Of a stretch of 64,000 nt of DNA, positions 19,841-27,821 are shown one piece after another. The stretch spans positions 2,715,501-2,779,500 of the forward strand of contig NZ_CP038255.1 in NCBI RefSeq assembly GCF_004564135.1, given 5' to 3'. The notes below the pieces were generated by a model. It was not told the DNA's origin, searched no databases, and saw only the letters and a list, made by a program, of their open reading frames with translations. This stretch comes from Terasakiella sp. SH-1. GTDB taxonomy: Bacteria; Pseudomonadota; Alphaproteobacteria; Rhodospirillales; Terasakiellaceae. Numbering within the stretch: the first letter of the stretch is position 1; every line of letters starts with the position of its first letter. The position numbers and the translations under genes are program-made.

Positions 19841-20398
19841 ATGAAACGCTCAAAAACATTGAAATTGGCCCTGATGGGCGCCACGGTTCTGACCATGACG
19901 GCATGCGACAACCCCGATGAAGTTGCCGCAATTTTTGAGTCCGTAGATGAATGTGCCAAATATGAAGGCCAGCAACTCGATGAATGTCGCACAGGCTGGG
20001 AAAAGGCCGCCGAAGAACATGTGCGCACAGCCCCCAAATATACTTCCGTCGAAGAATGTCAGGCTGATTTTGGCGAAGAACAATGTGAACAGGCCCCGCA
20101 ACAAACCACATCCGGTGGATCAATTTTCATGCCGATGATGATGGGCTATATGATGGGCTCCATGCTTTCAGGTGGTGGACGTTCCAATGTGGCAACGCAG
20201 CCGCTTTATCGTTCTAAGGATGATCCGAAAAACTTCCGTACAGGCGATAACCAGAAAGTTTCCGGCAAAACAGGGGTTCAAAAAGTCCCGGCGAATGTCA
20301 CCAAACGCCCTTCGACAAAAACCTCAACCGTGCGTCGCGGCGGCTTTGGTTCCACTGCCATGCGCAAAACAAGTGGCTTTAAAAGCTCTGGTGGCTAA
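19841..20398 (+). CDS. DUF1190 (YgiB/YjfM-like) lipoprotein-like protein
   Basis: 185 residues from ATG 19841, preceded by AAAGG 9 nt upstream. The N-terminus has a lipoprotein-like signal ending TMTACD. Cys-containing segments (VDECAKYEGQQLDECRTGWEKA, VEECQADFGEEQCEQA) then FMPMMMGYMMGSML and a Ser/Gly/Lys/Arg-rich tail match the DUF1190/UPF0441 pattern. Followed by the glutathionylspermidine-synthase-like gene, as in the E. coli ygiB-ygiC and yjfM-yjfC pairs. Biochemical role is unknown. Confidence 0.82.
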   Translation: MKRSKTLKLALMGATVLTMTACDNPDEVAAIFESVDECAKYEGQQLDECRTGWEKAAEEHVRTAPKYTSVEECQADFGEEQCEQAPQQTTSGGSIFMPMMMGYMMGSMLSGGGRSNVATQPLYRSKDDPKNFRTGDNQKVSGKTGVQKVPANVTKRPSTKTSTVRRGGFGSTAMRKTSGFKSSGG

Positions 20399-20408
20399 GC
20401 CCATAAGC

Positions 20409-20462
20409 ATCACCCTCGTGTAAATGGGGGCCAAGTTAACAGGTCCCCATCTTGTGGGAGGC
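20409..20462. repeat. Degenerate copy of the palindromic repeat
   Basis: Between the DUF1190 and ygiC-like genes: ATCACCCTCGTGTAAATGGG ... GGTCCCCATCTTGTGGGAGG. The layout and GGTCCCC half recall the family at 13031 and 14227 but the arms have diverged. Its end carries the ribosome-binding area of the next gene. Confidence 0.45.
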
Positions 20463-20479
20463 CATAAGAAGTCTTGCTC

Positions 20480-21640
20480 ATGTACCGTATTGATATTGAA
20501 GAACGCCCCAACTGGAAAGAAATGGCCAAGGAAGTTGGCTTTCAATTCCATACCATCAATGGTGATAAATATTGGGACGAGTCGGCCTGTTACCGTTTCA
20601 CGCTGGAACAGATTGAAAACCACATTGAAGACCCGACGGCTGAATTGGAACAAATGTGCTTTGAGGCCGTCGAGCGTGTGGTTCATGATGAAACCCTGCT
20701 GCAAAAACTCGCTATCCCTCCTTATTACTGGGATTATGTGCGCCAAAGCTGGCTTTCGCGTGAAAAGAACCTCTATGGCCGCATGGATTTTTCCTATGAC
20801 GGGACAGGTCCAGCCAAGCTGTTGGAATATAACGCTGATACACCGACATCACTTTATGAAACAGCAGCCTTTCAGTGGGTCTGGCTGGAGCAAGCCATGG
20901 AACAGGGGCTGATCCCCCCTGATTGTGACCAGTTCAACTCCATTCACGAGGCTATGATTACAGCCTTTCATAATATGGCCATTGATGGCACCCTTCATCT
21001 TGCGGCTTGCCAGGGCAGTCTGGAAGATGAAGGCACCGTTCTTTATATCGAAGAATGCGCCAATCAGGCCCAGGTCGAAACCCATTTCATTCACATGGAA
21101 GAAATTGGTATTGATGACCAGGGGCGTCTGACAGACCTGCACGATACGGTCATTACCAATCTGTTTAAACTTTATCCGTGGGAATGGATGATGCAGGACG
21201 AGTTTGGCGAATCCTTACCTGCCAGCCAAACCACCTTTATTGAACCAGCCTGGAAAAGCATTCTGTCTAACAAGGGGATCTTGCCGCTGCTCTGGGAAAT
21301 GTATGAAGGCCATCCCAACCTGTTGCCTTCTTATTTTGCAGACGATCCACGCGCAAATGATCTTTCAGGGGGTTATGTCAAAAAACCGATTTTCTCACGT
21401 GAAGGGGCCAATGTCACCATCCACCGTGAAGGCGGTGAAAATGACTCTGTAAACGGCCCTTACGGTGAAGAAGGTCATGTCATTCAAGCCCTGCATCCCT
21501 TGCCTGAATTTAATGGCAATCACACGGTCATTGGCAGCTGGTTGGTGGCAAGCCAACCCTGCGGGATCGGGATTCGTGAGGATCTATCAGCAATCACAAA
21601 AGATACCTCTCGCTTCATCCCACACGTGATACGAGACTAA
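20480..21640 (+). CDS. Glutathionylspermidine synthase-like ATP-grasp protein (YgiC/YjfC type)
   Basis: 386 residues. Shares the YgiC pattern throughout: DESACYRFTLEQIE, YGRMDFSYDGTGPAKLLEYN followed by ADTPTSLYE, LYPWEWMMQDEFGE, KKPIFSREGANV and the C-terminal GSWLVASQPCGIGIRED. Family members have the ligase half of glutathionylspermidine synthase without the amidase half; substrate is unproven. ATG 20480 is chosen; a TTG two codons earlier is also in frame. Forms a pair with the DUF1190 gene. Confidence 0.88.
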   Translation: MYRIDIEERPNWKEMAKEVGFQFHTINGDKYWDESACYRFTLEQIENHIEDPTAELEQMCFEAVERVVHDETLLQKLAIPPYYWDYVRQSWLSREKNLYGRMDFSYDGTGPAKLLEYNADTPTSLYETAAFQWVWLEQAMEQGLIPPDCDQFNSIHEAMITAFHNMAIDGTLHLAACQGSLEDEGTVLYIEECANQAQVETHFIHMEEIGIDDQGRLTDLHDTVITNLFKLYPWEWMMQDEFGESLPASQTTFIEPAWKSILSNKGILPLLWEMYEGHPNLLPSYFADDPRANDLSGGYVKKPIFSREGANVTIHREGGENDSVNGPYGEEGHVIQALHPLPEFNGNHTVIGSWLVASQPCGIGIREDLSAITKDTSRFIPHVIRD

Positions 21641-21641
21641 A

Positions 21642-21667
21642 GCACATAAAAACAACGCATTATGTGC
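21642..21667. other. Hairpin after the ygiC-like gene
   Basis: Perfect 8-bp stem GCACATAA / TTATGTGC with a 10-nt loop, directly after the stop. No T-tract, so termination is only possible, not shown. Confidence 0.4.
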
Positions 21668-21761
21668 GCGCCGTCACAGCCATAACTCCCATTTTATTCT
21701 ACTCTAGGGACAGTCAGCTTTTTTTGCTATACTGGGTTAACTGAGAAATGGGATAAGCGTC

Positions 21762-22838
21762 ATGGCTGAGATCACCCAAGACGACGTCAAATTGTTATAC
21801 AGTGATGCAACACCGGAACGCCGTGCTGTTCTGGCCCAAAAGGTTGCCCATCATATCACCTATAAATCCCTTTCTCCGACCGAGCTGGATTTGGCGATTG
21901 CCATTTGCACCAAATTGGCTGAAGACGTTGACGTTGTTGTGCGTCAAAGCCTGTCAGAAGCCATCAAGACCTCCACCGACATCCCTAAAGAACTGGCTTA
22001 CAAACTTGCCCGTGACGTTCTGGACGTCAGCCTGCCCTTACTTGAATTCAACGAACTGCTTGATGATGAAGCCCTCATCCCCATTATTAAGCAGGGAAAT
22101 GCACAACAACAACTCGCCATTGCCAAAAGACCCCGCTTGAGCCCGGAACTGACCTATAGCCTTTGTCAAAAAGGCAATGAACAGGTTGTAGAAACAGCAT
22201 TAAAAAATGAAGGGGCAGAGTTTAAGGACCAGACTTATGATCTTGTGCTCAACCGTTTTAATCAAAGCCCACTGATACATTCCAGCCTCGCAAACCGCAG
22301 CCAACTGCCGCCTTATATCATTGAGCGCATGATTGATCTGGTCGGTGATCACATCAAGGCACAGTTGGTTCAACGTCACCCTCTTTCCGCAGTGGCGATG
22401 GAACGTCTGATTTTAGAATCAAAAGAAGATGCCAAACAGCGCCTTTTACAGGACCCTTTTTCAAAACGTGAAGCTGACTACCTTGTTCAGGCCCTTGCCC
22501 GTCAAGACAAGCTGAGTAACGAGCTGATTATTCGTGCGCTGGAAATTGGGGATCGCCCTTTCTTTGAATATGCTTTAGCCTACCGTGTTGCAATCCCTGT
22601 CGAAAATGCCCGCACCCTGATCAAAGATAAAGGAGACAAAGGGTTCAGGGCACTTTATCAACAGGCCCGCCTGCCTGAAGAAGAGTATCAGGCGATCAAT
22701 TATATGGTCGAAATTGAATATCACAACGCCCGCAATCGGGCAATCACATCCCAAAGCGAACGCCCAACACGCAGGCGTGAACCGGAAAGCTGGCTGACAA
22801 AAACCGAAAAGCCAAAAAAGAAATGGCGTCTCTTCTAG
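21762..22838 (+). CDS. DUF2336 domain protein
   Basis: 358 residues built from alpha-helical repeats: TPERRAVLAQKVAHHI, SPTELDLAIAICTKLAEDVDVVVR, IPKELAYKLARD. This matches DUF2336, a family common in Rhodospirillales with no firm function. The tail is basic (RRREPESWLTKTEKPKKKW). The TAG stop overlaps the first bases of an 18-nt sequence that is also the end of the mobile element at 35929. Confidence 0.85.
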   Translation: MAEITQDDVKLLYSDATPERRAVLAQKVAHHITYKSLSPTELDLAIAICTKLAEDVDVVVRQSLSEAIKTSTDIPKELAYKLARDVLDVSLPLLEFNELLDDEALIPIIKQGNAQQQLAIAKRPRLSPELTYSLCQKGNEQVVETALKNEGAEFKDQTYDLVLNRFNQSPLIHSSLANRSQLPPYIIERMIDLVGDHIKAQLVQRHPLSAVAMERLILESKEDAKQRLLQDPFSKREADYLVQALARQDKLSNELIIRALEIGDRPFFEYALAYRVAIPVENARTLIKDKGDKGFRALYQQARLPEEEYQAINYMVEIEYHNARNRAITSQSERPTRRREPESWLTKTEKPKKKWRLF

Positions 22839-22854
22839 GGTCAGGACCTATTAG
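22837..22854 (+). repeat. Solo copy of the 35929 element's terminal sequence
   Basis: AGGGTCAGGACCTATTAG is identical over 18 nt to the left end of the element at 35929-36194. Here it sits between two converging genes and supplies the last two bases of the DUF2336 stop (TAG) and the TAA stop of cheZ on the other strand (22851-22853). Confidence 0.85.
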
Positions 22855-23645
22855 CCAAACAGCTTATCAATATCATCTTGGGAAACCTGTTTTCCCGCAG
22901 GCGGTGTCGCCTCTTCCTTTTTCTCAACAGGCTTTTCAGCCGGTTTTGCTGGCGTATCAAACATCGCATCAACTTCGGCCTGTGATGCCGCAGCAGGTTT
23001 AGGTGCAGGTGCTGCAGGCTTGGCGGGCTCATCAAATAAATTGTCGATGGCATCCTGTGACACTTCCTGACCTTGAGCCGGGGCATTGCCACCGCCTCCA
23101 AACAGGGCATCAATATCGTCCTGCGATACTTCCTGACCGACGATTTGCGGACCATGCATGGCGATATCACCATCATGCATGCCAATCACATCTTCGATGG
23201 TTTCGCTTTCATCCACAGGCATTTCTTCCAGGCCCTTGCGCCCGACGATTTCCACCAAACTGTCCAGCGTGCCTTCCAGCTTGTTCATGATACGCACAAT
23301 TTTGGAAATACGTTGCCCGGTCAAATCATGAAAAGAACAGGATTCAAAAATCTTGTTGGTACTATCCTGAATGGCATTAAAAGAATTCTGGGCTTCGGTA
23401 TATTTGATATTGGCGCTGAGATCATCAACAGCCGTCAACACCTCTTCGGCGGATTCCATAATGGTATTGGTCGCTTCTTCGGTTGTTTCACAGATCGTAT
23501 TGAGCTGCTCAGAAACAGTATTGAAGTGATCGACACGTGATTTTGGATGTTTAATAGAAGCAAGCTCAGACTTAATTTTGGTGATATAATCCACCAAATG
23601 CAAAATCTGTTGAGCCAGCACTTCCATTTGAACCTGTTCGCTCAT
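22851..23645 (-). CDS. cheZ: CheZ-like CheY-P phosphatase with four C-terminal CheY-binding-like motifs
   Basis: 264 residues. The helical N-terminal domain carries the CheZ catalytic motif SFHDLTGQRI with Asp107 and Gln111 at the DxxxQ spacing of E. coli Asp143/Gln147. After residue 165 the chain is Ala/Pro-rich and holds four spaced motifs: VSQDDIDALF (173-182), VSQDAIDNLF (195-204), ASQAEVDAMF (220-229), VSQDDIDKLF (254-263). These resemble the N-terminal LSQxEIDALL motif by which FliM binds CheY-P. E. coli CheZ has one unrelated C-terminal CheY-binding peptide. No flagellar genes are nearby. Confidence 0.85.
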   Translation of the reverse strand: MSEQVQMEVLAQQILHLVDYITKIKSELASIKHPKSRVDHFNTVSEQLNTICETTEEATNTIMESAEEVLTAVDDLSANIKYTEAQNSFNAIQDSTNKIFESCSFHDLTGQRISKIVRIMNKLEGTLDSLVEIVGRKGLEEMPVDESETIEDVIGMHDGDIAMHGPQIVGQEVSQDDIDALFGGGGNAPAQGQEVSQDAIDNLFDEPAKPAAPAPKPAAASQAEVDAMFDTPAKPAEKPVEKKEEATPPAGKQVSQDDIDKLFG

Positions 23646-23806
23646 CCAAAACTCCTAAAAAAACAAGCTTGCAAAACCCTCCCGCACAAGAGCTAAGGGT
23701 TTCTACAGGTATCATAACCCCAAGTCAAAGGTGATGCCAAGTCTTGGCATAACTTTTTTTCACTTCATCAACCAATAAGAGTTCTTCAATCATTGTTAAA
23801 GCCTGC

Positions 23807-24388
23807 ATGCTCGCCATGGACTTGGTATCCGACGTCAACGCCTATGTTGAAGCCTGCGATCTTGATCCTGATGCTGCTGAAAAGGCTCACAAGCGTGGCG
23901 TGGCGAAAGCCCAGCGTATCAAACGCTGCATCACTGCTATCGTCGGCTTGATCGACGACGATGATTTTGCCTTGAAAGCGGATTTTCAAACGATCTTTGA
24001 ATTCATCAAAGGCACCGAGCATGGAATCGAAGGCGTTATCTCTCTCGGCAAACAATGCGGTGCATTGAAACGCCAGAAGCAGAACCGTAACCCCACCGGC
24101 AAAGACCAAACAACTGAACAAACTGCACCGGGTGCGGTGTTTGGCCGCACCCATTTTGCACTTTCGCAAATGGAGTTAAACATGAGCGATCAAAATAAAA
24201 AACCGGCTGACATGCCGTTTCCGCTTCTTAATCCGGCCTCCACCGGGACAAGCAAAGACGTTGACCATGAAGTTATTGAAACGATGAACACGATCATAGG
24301 CGACAACACTCTCCGCAACTGTATTGAGAATGATGTAAATTTCTTTGATCTTCTCGTATGTGGGGTTAACAGACATCATTTCAATTGA
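23807..24388 (+). pseudogene. Open frame truncated by the IS element, unknown
   Basis: The frame is open from 23807 (and without ATG from 23753). Residues from 24359 on come from the IS end, so any original protein ended differently; with the element removed the frame would continue into QLPFFNLE and stop at the TAG just past the IS. A second possible start is ATG 24182 with GGAG upstream (MSDQNKKPADMPFPLL). A hairpin GGGTGCGG/CCGCACCC lies at 24130-24152 inside the long frame, which suggests that 24182 begins a separate small gene. No family recognised. A competing minus-strand frame (23786-24169) also has no match. Confidence 0.35.
24130..24152 (+). other. Strong GC hairpin
   Basis: GGGTGCGG / CCGCACCC around a 7-nt loop, 30 nt before ATG 24182. 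It resembles a terminator stem but lacks a clear T-tract. Confidence 0.45.
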
Positions 24389-25381
24389 TAGTCTGTTTAT
24401 ATGAATGAAAAGCAACGGGCCAGATTTGGCTGGATCACACTTTATGAAGAAGTCAAAGATGCAGGCTTGGTCTGTCGTCGTTGTGGCATTTCCCGTCCAA
24501 CATTGAGAAAGTGGCTCCAACGTTACCAGGAACACGGTATTGAGGGCCTGTGCGATCAATCTCGCCGCCCTCATTCTTCCCCAAGTCAAAAAGTCTGCAA
24601 GGAAAGTGAACTCCTGATTTTGGCGATGAGGAAGAAAAGGCATCTCGGAGCCAAGCGGATCAGCAGTGAATTATTCCGTCTTCATGAGATCAAACTTTCT
24701 CCACCAACCGTGCAGAAAGTTCTGAACCGAAACGGACAAGGTCATCTTCCCAATCGTTTAAAACGCCGTAAGCATCCAAAGCGGTATCCCCCCCATTCCC
24801 GGCGACAGAGTGCAAATTGATGTCTGTAAAGTCGCTCCCGGAATATACCACTATGCTGCCATAGACGATTGTTCTCGCTACAAAGTTCTTGGAATTTACC
24901 CTCGCAGAACTGCGGCAAATACAATCAAATTCCTTGAGCGTGTCGTTGAAGAAATGCCGTTCCCGATACAGCGTATTCAAACAGACAGAGGACGCGAGTT
25001 CTTTGCCTATAAGGTTCAGGAATGGATGCAGCAATATTGTATCAAGTTCCGCCTTATCAAACCCTATTCACCTCATCTGAACGGCAAGGTCGAACGAGGT
25101 CATAAAACCGATTTACAGGAGTTCTATGCCACTGCTGATCTGGAAGCACCGGACTTGGAAGACGAACTGGGTTACGGGCAGCATTTTTATAACTAGCACC
25201 GCCCGCACTCTTCACTTGGAGGCAAAACACCAGTTGATCGCTGTCACGAATTAAGCAGTAAGACACCGTTCTGGGACGAGGTTGAAGCCAACTATTTTCC
25301 AGAGAACGAACCAATACGGGAACAGCATTACAAACTTGGTCAGGTCATCAGGAAATTGAAATGATGTCTGTTAACCCCACA
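24359..25381 (+). mobile_element. IS481-type insertion sequence, inactive
   Basis: 1,023 bp bounded by perfect 28-bp inverted repeats (24359-24386 and 25354-25381), beginning TGTGGGGTTAACAGACATCA. The right repeat includes the transposase stop codon. The enclosed transposase has a frameshift and an amber codon. No target duplication is evident: the flanks read CTCGTA on the left and CAATTG on the right. Terminal sequence and transposase type both fit IS481. Confidence 0.9.
24401..25364 (+). pseudogene. IS481 family transposase, broken by frameshift and nonsense codon
   Basis: The N-terminal part (24401-24820) has a helix-turn-helix: VCRRCGISRPTLRKWLQRYQ. The integrase core follows in another frame: QIDVCK and a second Asp in AIDDCSR, QTDRGREFF, and NGKVERGHKTDLQEF for the catalytic D, D and E. 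The break lies at a run of seven C at 24789-24795 (RYP to PIPGDRVQIDV), where losing one C would restore the frame. TAG at 25194-25196 stands where relatives have Trp (YNxHRPHSSLGGKTP). The C-terminus runs to TGA 25362-25364. Programmed slippage at C7 is possible, but the amber codon argues for decay. Confidence 0.88.
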
Positions 25382-25480
25382 CAATTGCCCTTTTTTAATC
25401 TGGAATAGTTCCGATCCGATCTGACAGCCGACGTTGAAAAAGGGCGGGTTACCCGTTTTGATGAAGGTGCGAACCTTTAA
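25382..25480 (+). pseudogene. Reading-frame remnant right of the IS
   Basis: Past the IS, in the same phase as the left ORF, the bases read QLPFFNLE, a TAG, then FRSDLTADVEKGRVTRFDEG before TAA. The part after the amber codon looks protein-like. It may be the tail of the gene interrupted by the IS, with a second lesion. No family recognised. Confidence 0.3.
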
Positions 25481-25511
25481 TCATCAAAACTCAAAGAAGT
25501 AACCCTATGCT

Positions 25512-26751
25512 TCAAAGTAACGAAAGAATCATTAAACATAAAGTCGGACTTCTCAATTTGGCCCGTTCGATTTCATCCAAACCAAAATGGATATAGTACT
25601 CGTTCAACATTTGAACGCTGGTACCCATGGCTTTGGCTAAGTTCTCAAGCGCCTGCCCCTTGCGGCGTTGTTCCGTAGCATAGGTGTGCCGGAGACTGTA
25701 CAGCGTGCGATTACGGTTCTTATAACGAGGATTCTTACGAAGTTTCTTGTGGATCAAGTAATCACGAAACACTGCTTCCATATCTGTCAGCGGCTCGCCC
25801 TGCATATCACAGAATACCAAATCGCTCTTTTTTGCCTTATATTCAGGCATGAACACCCGTTTCATATCGTTTAGCTTGTCCAGTGTATCCATGTAGTGGT
25901 GCCCCTCCATATAGATCGCACGCCCCTCTTCTGTGTCGATTTTGGAACGTTCAAGGTTCACCGACGTCACTTCCTTGCCCAGATGATTATGGGTTGCAAT
26001 AAAGTCACCGTAGCGAAGCTGTACGGTCTCTTCACCGGGCCGTACACCAGTCCGATAAATAAAATTCATATAAAAGAACAAAATGGATCGTTTATACTGA
26101 GATAGCTTCTTCTGTGATCCAGTCTTCATCTTTGATCAGCAGTTTGTTGATTTCACCATGCTCAAACGGTGGCCTCTTCTTCGGTTTCAGACCTTTGCCT
26201 TTTGTACTCAGTGAAGGAATTTGATGTGTGGAGAACTGAACCGATTTGTCCTTGGCCGCTTTCGCGAACACCTTCTTCAAAGAAATATTGTGTTTCAACA
26301 ATGTTGATTTTGAATATTCCTTACCGTGTTCGCGTTTACAGTAATCATCGAAATCTTCCAGCACATCGCCATCAACTTCGGCTACCGGAATCTCAAATAG
26401 CGGGTTATCAACAACAAGCTGCTTGAGGATATTACCGTACTTACGATCATCCGATTGTGCTGCTGCGGTTGCGGATCGCTGAATCAGCTTGTCACTGACA
26501 TCTTCGGCCAGTTCCGCAAAAGTCTTCTCCCTTTTGCGTACAAACGAACTCTGACCATGCTTTCGAAGCACCTGTTCTTCGGTGAAACGGTCCATAGCGA
26601 CTGTATATGCTTCTTCGGGGTCTGCCTTTTTGGTGGTGAAAGCCTTCCATTGCTTACCGATTTTCACCCGTGCATACAGTTTTTTTACATTGTCACGTTC
26701 ATATACAGTGACGTTCCCGCATGGTGAAGTTTTGATAACTCGGTTTGGCAT
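25512..26751 (-). pseudogene. Tyrosine recombinase (phage/island integrase), frameshifted
   Basis: Two overlapping frames together give one integrase. The first (from ATG 26751, MPNRVIKTSP) holds the N-terminal DNA-binding and SAM-like core domains; the second (to 25512) holds the catalytic domain: Arg in YRTGVRPGEE, SLRHTYATEQ, and the Tyr nucleophile in LNEYYIHFG. The break is near 26100: the first frame stops after DWITEEAIS while QYKRSILFFYMNFIYRTGV continues in the other. A one-base change would restore it. It starts 40 nt past the 3' end of tRNA-Leu, the usual place for an island integrase. The open frame upstream of 26751 is translated tRNA, not protein. Confidence 0.87.
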
Positions 26752-26790
26752 AGGCAATAAAAAAACCGAGCTTAACAAAGGACTTGAGAG

Positions 26791-26877
26791 TGGTAGCGGT
26801 GGCCGGAGTCGAACCGGCACGTCCGTAAGGACAAGGGATTTTGAATCCCTCACGTCTACCAATTCCATCACACCGCC
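26791..26877 (-). tRNA. tRNA-Leu (anticodon CAA)
   Basis: 87 nt with encoded CCA. D-arm region GGAATTGGTAGACG, anticodon stem-loop AGGGA-TTCAAAA-TCCCT giving anticodon CAA, long variable arm TGTCCTTACGGACG, T-arm GCCGG-TTCGACT-CCGGC, acceptor GGCGGTG pairing with CACCGCT, then A and CCA. The end pair is G-U, which is unusual. The downstream integrase suggests that this gene is the attachment site of the decayed island. Confidence 0.92.
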
Positions 26878-27024
26878 TCGGTGCCCTTCATTAGCTCGGT
26901 TATCCCCTTGTAATTCCTCAGGTCACGGTTCGCAAGGTGTTTTTTGCGACCTTGAAACTGTATAGAGAATTCAAGGAGTATATATCCCCTAAAATCAAAG
27001 ACTTAGAGAATTTAAAACTTAGTT

Positions 27025-27067
27025 GCGAGGGATATTCCCCTGCGTCTACCAATTCCGCCACGCGGGC
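27025..27067 (-). pseudogene. 5' half of a second tRNA-Leu
   Basis: GCCCGCGTGGCGGAATTGGT continues into AGACGC and a defective anticodon stem (GGGGAATATCCC), which has no room for a 7-nt loop. The expected T-arm and the CGCGGGC acceptor partner are absent in the next 100 nt. A remnant, probably linked to island insertion or excision. The rest of 26878-27239 has no gene that I can support. Confidence 0.7.
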
Positions 27068-27239
27068 TTCGTATTCATAAAGAATTGGTGAGCAGTCGTT
27101 TAGCACACACAAAATTACGATGTAAAGTATCTTTGACACATTTTTTTCATCTTTGTCGTCCATAAGTCGTTGTAGCGGCCCCAAGGCACTGTTAAACAGC
27201 CTTTCTTTTTGACCTCATTTCAACAGGATTAAATGTTCC

Positions 27240-27821
27240 GTGCTACAAAGACTTTATGACTGGACTATGGATTTGGCGGCACACCGTCATGCCCTGATAC
27301 TTTTGGCCCTGATCTCTTTTGCGGAAAGTTCCTTTTTCCCTATTCCGCCAGATATTCTGCTCATCCCGATGGTGTTAGCCGCACGTGAACAAGCCTGGAA
27401 AATTGCCTTTGTTTGTACCATTGCTTCGGTTCTAGGGGGGATTGGCGGCTATGGAATCGGTTATGGTTTCTTTGAAATGCTGGGAAAACCCGTTTTAGAA
27501 TTCTATCATGCCGTTGAAAAGTTCGAAGCCGTCAAGGAACTCTATAACGAACATGGGGTTTTAATTGTCTTTTCCGCCGGTTTCTCCCCGATCCCTTACA
27601 AACTTTTCACCATTGCCAGTGGCGTCACCCACATGGATGTGACCTCTTTCACCCTGACATCCCTTGTCGGGCGAGGCTTGCGCTTTTTCCTTGTCGCCGC
27701 TCTTTTATGGAAATTCGGCGAACCGATCCGCGAATTTATTGAAAAACATCTGGGTAAGCTGACACTTGGCTTTGTCGCCTTAGTGGCGGGTGGTTTTATC
27801 CTGATCAAACTATGGCATTAA
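27240..27821 (+). CDS. YqaA/DedA (SNARE-associated) family membrane protein
   Basis: 193 residues, several hydrophobic segments. Family pattern FAESSFFPIPPDILLIPM, GGIGGYGIGYGFFEMLG, VLIVFSAGFSPIPYKLFTIASG. DedA relatives act in membrane lipid/undecaprenyl carrier recycling; which substrate applies here is unknown. The start is GTG 27240 with AGGA 11 nt upstream; an ATG at residue 10 lacks a ribosome-binding site. The end overlaps dsbB by 10 nt. Confidence 0.88.
   Translation: MLQRLYDWTMDLAAHRHALILLALISFAESSFFPIPPDILLIPMVLAAREQAWKIAFVCTIASVLGGIGGYGIGYGFFEMLGKPVLEFYHAVEKFEAVKELYNEHGVLIVFSAGFSPIPYKLFTIASGVTHMDVTSFTLTSLVGRGLRFFLVAALLWKFGEPIREFIEKHLGKLTLGFVALVAGGFILIKLWH

Noticed and set aside
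23786-24169. Minus-strand 127-residue frame opposite the truncated ORF
   Set aside because: No SD, no recognisable domain, and it starts within a GC hairpin; the plus-strand frame has the better codon pattern. Neither is secure.
24787-24820. Programmed frameshift in the IS481 transposase
   Set aside because: A C7 run could slip, but an additional amber codon in the conserved C-terminus makes decay the simpler reading.
26791-26830. Direct repeat of the tRNA 3' end as distal att site
   Set aside because: I looked through 23.6-25.5 kb and found no matching copy in the window.
26752-26871. N-terminal extension of the integrase frame (MMELVDVRDSKSLVL...)
   Set aside because: These codons are the tRNA-Leu gene read as protein; the integrase starts at 26751.
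26918-27184. Minus-strand frame containing RVAELVDA
   Set aside because: It is the tRNA-Leu remnant read as protein.
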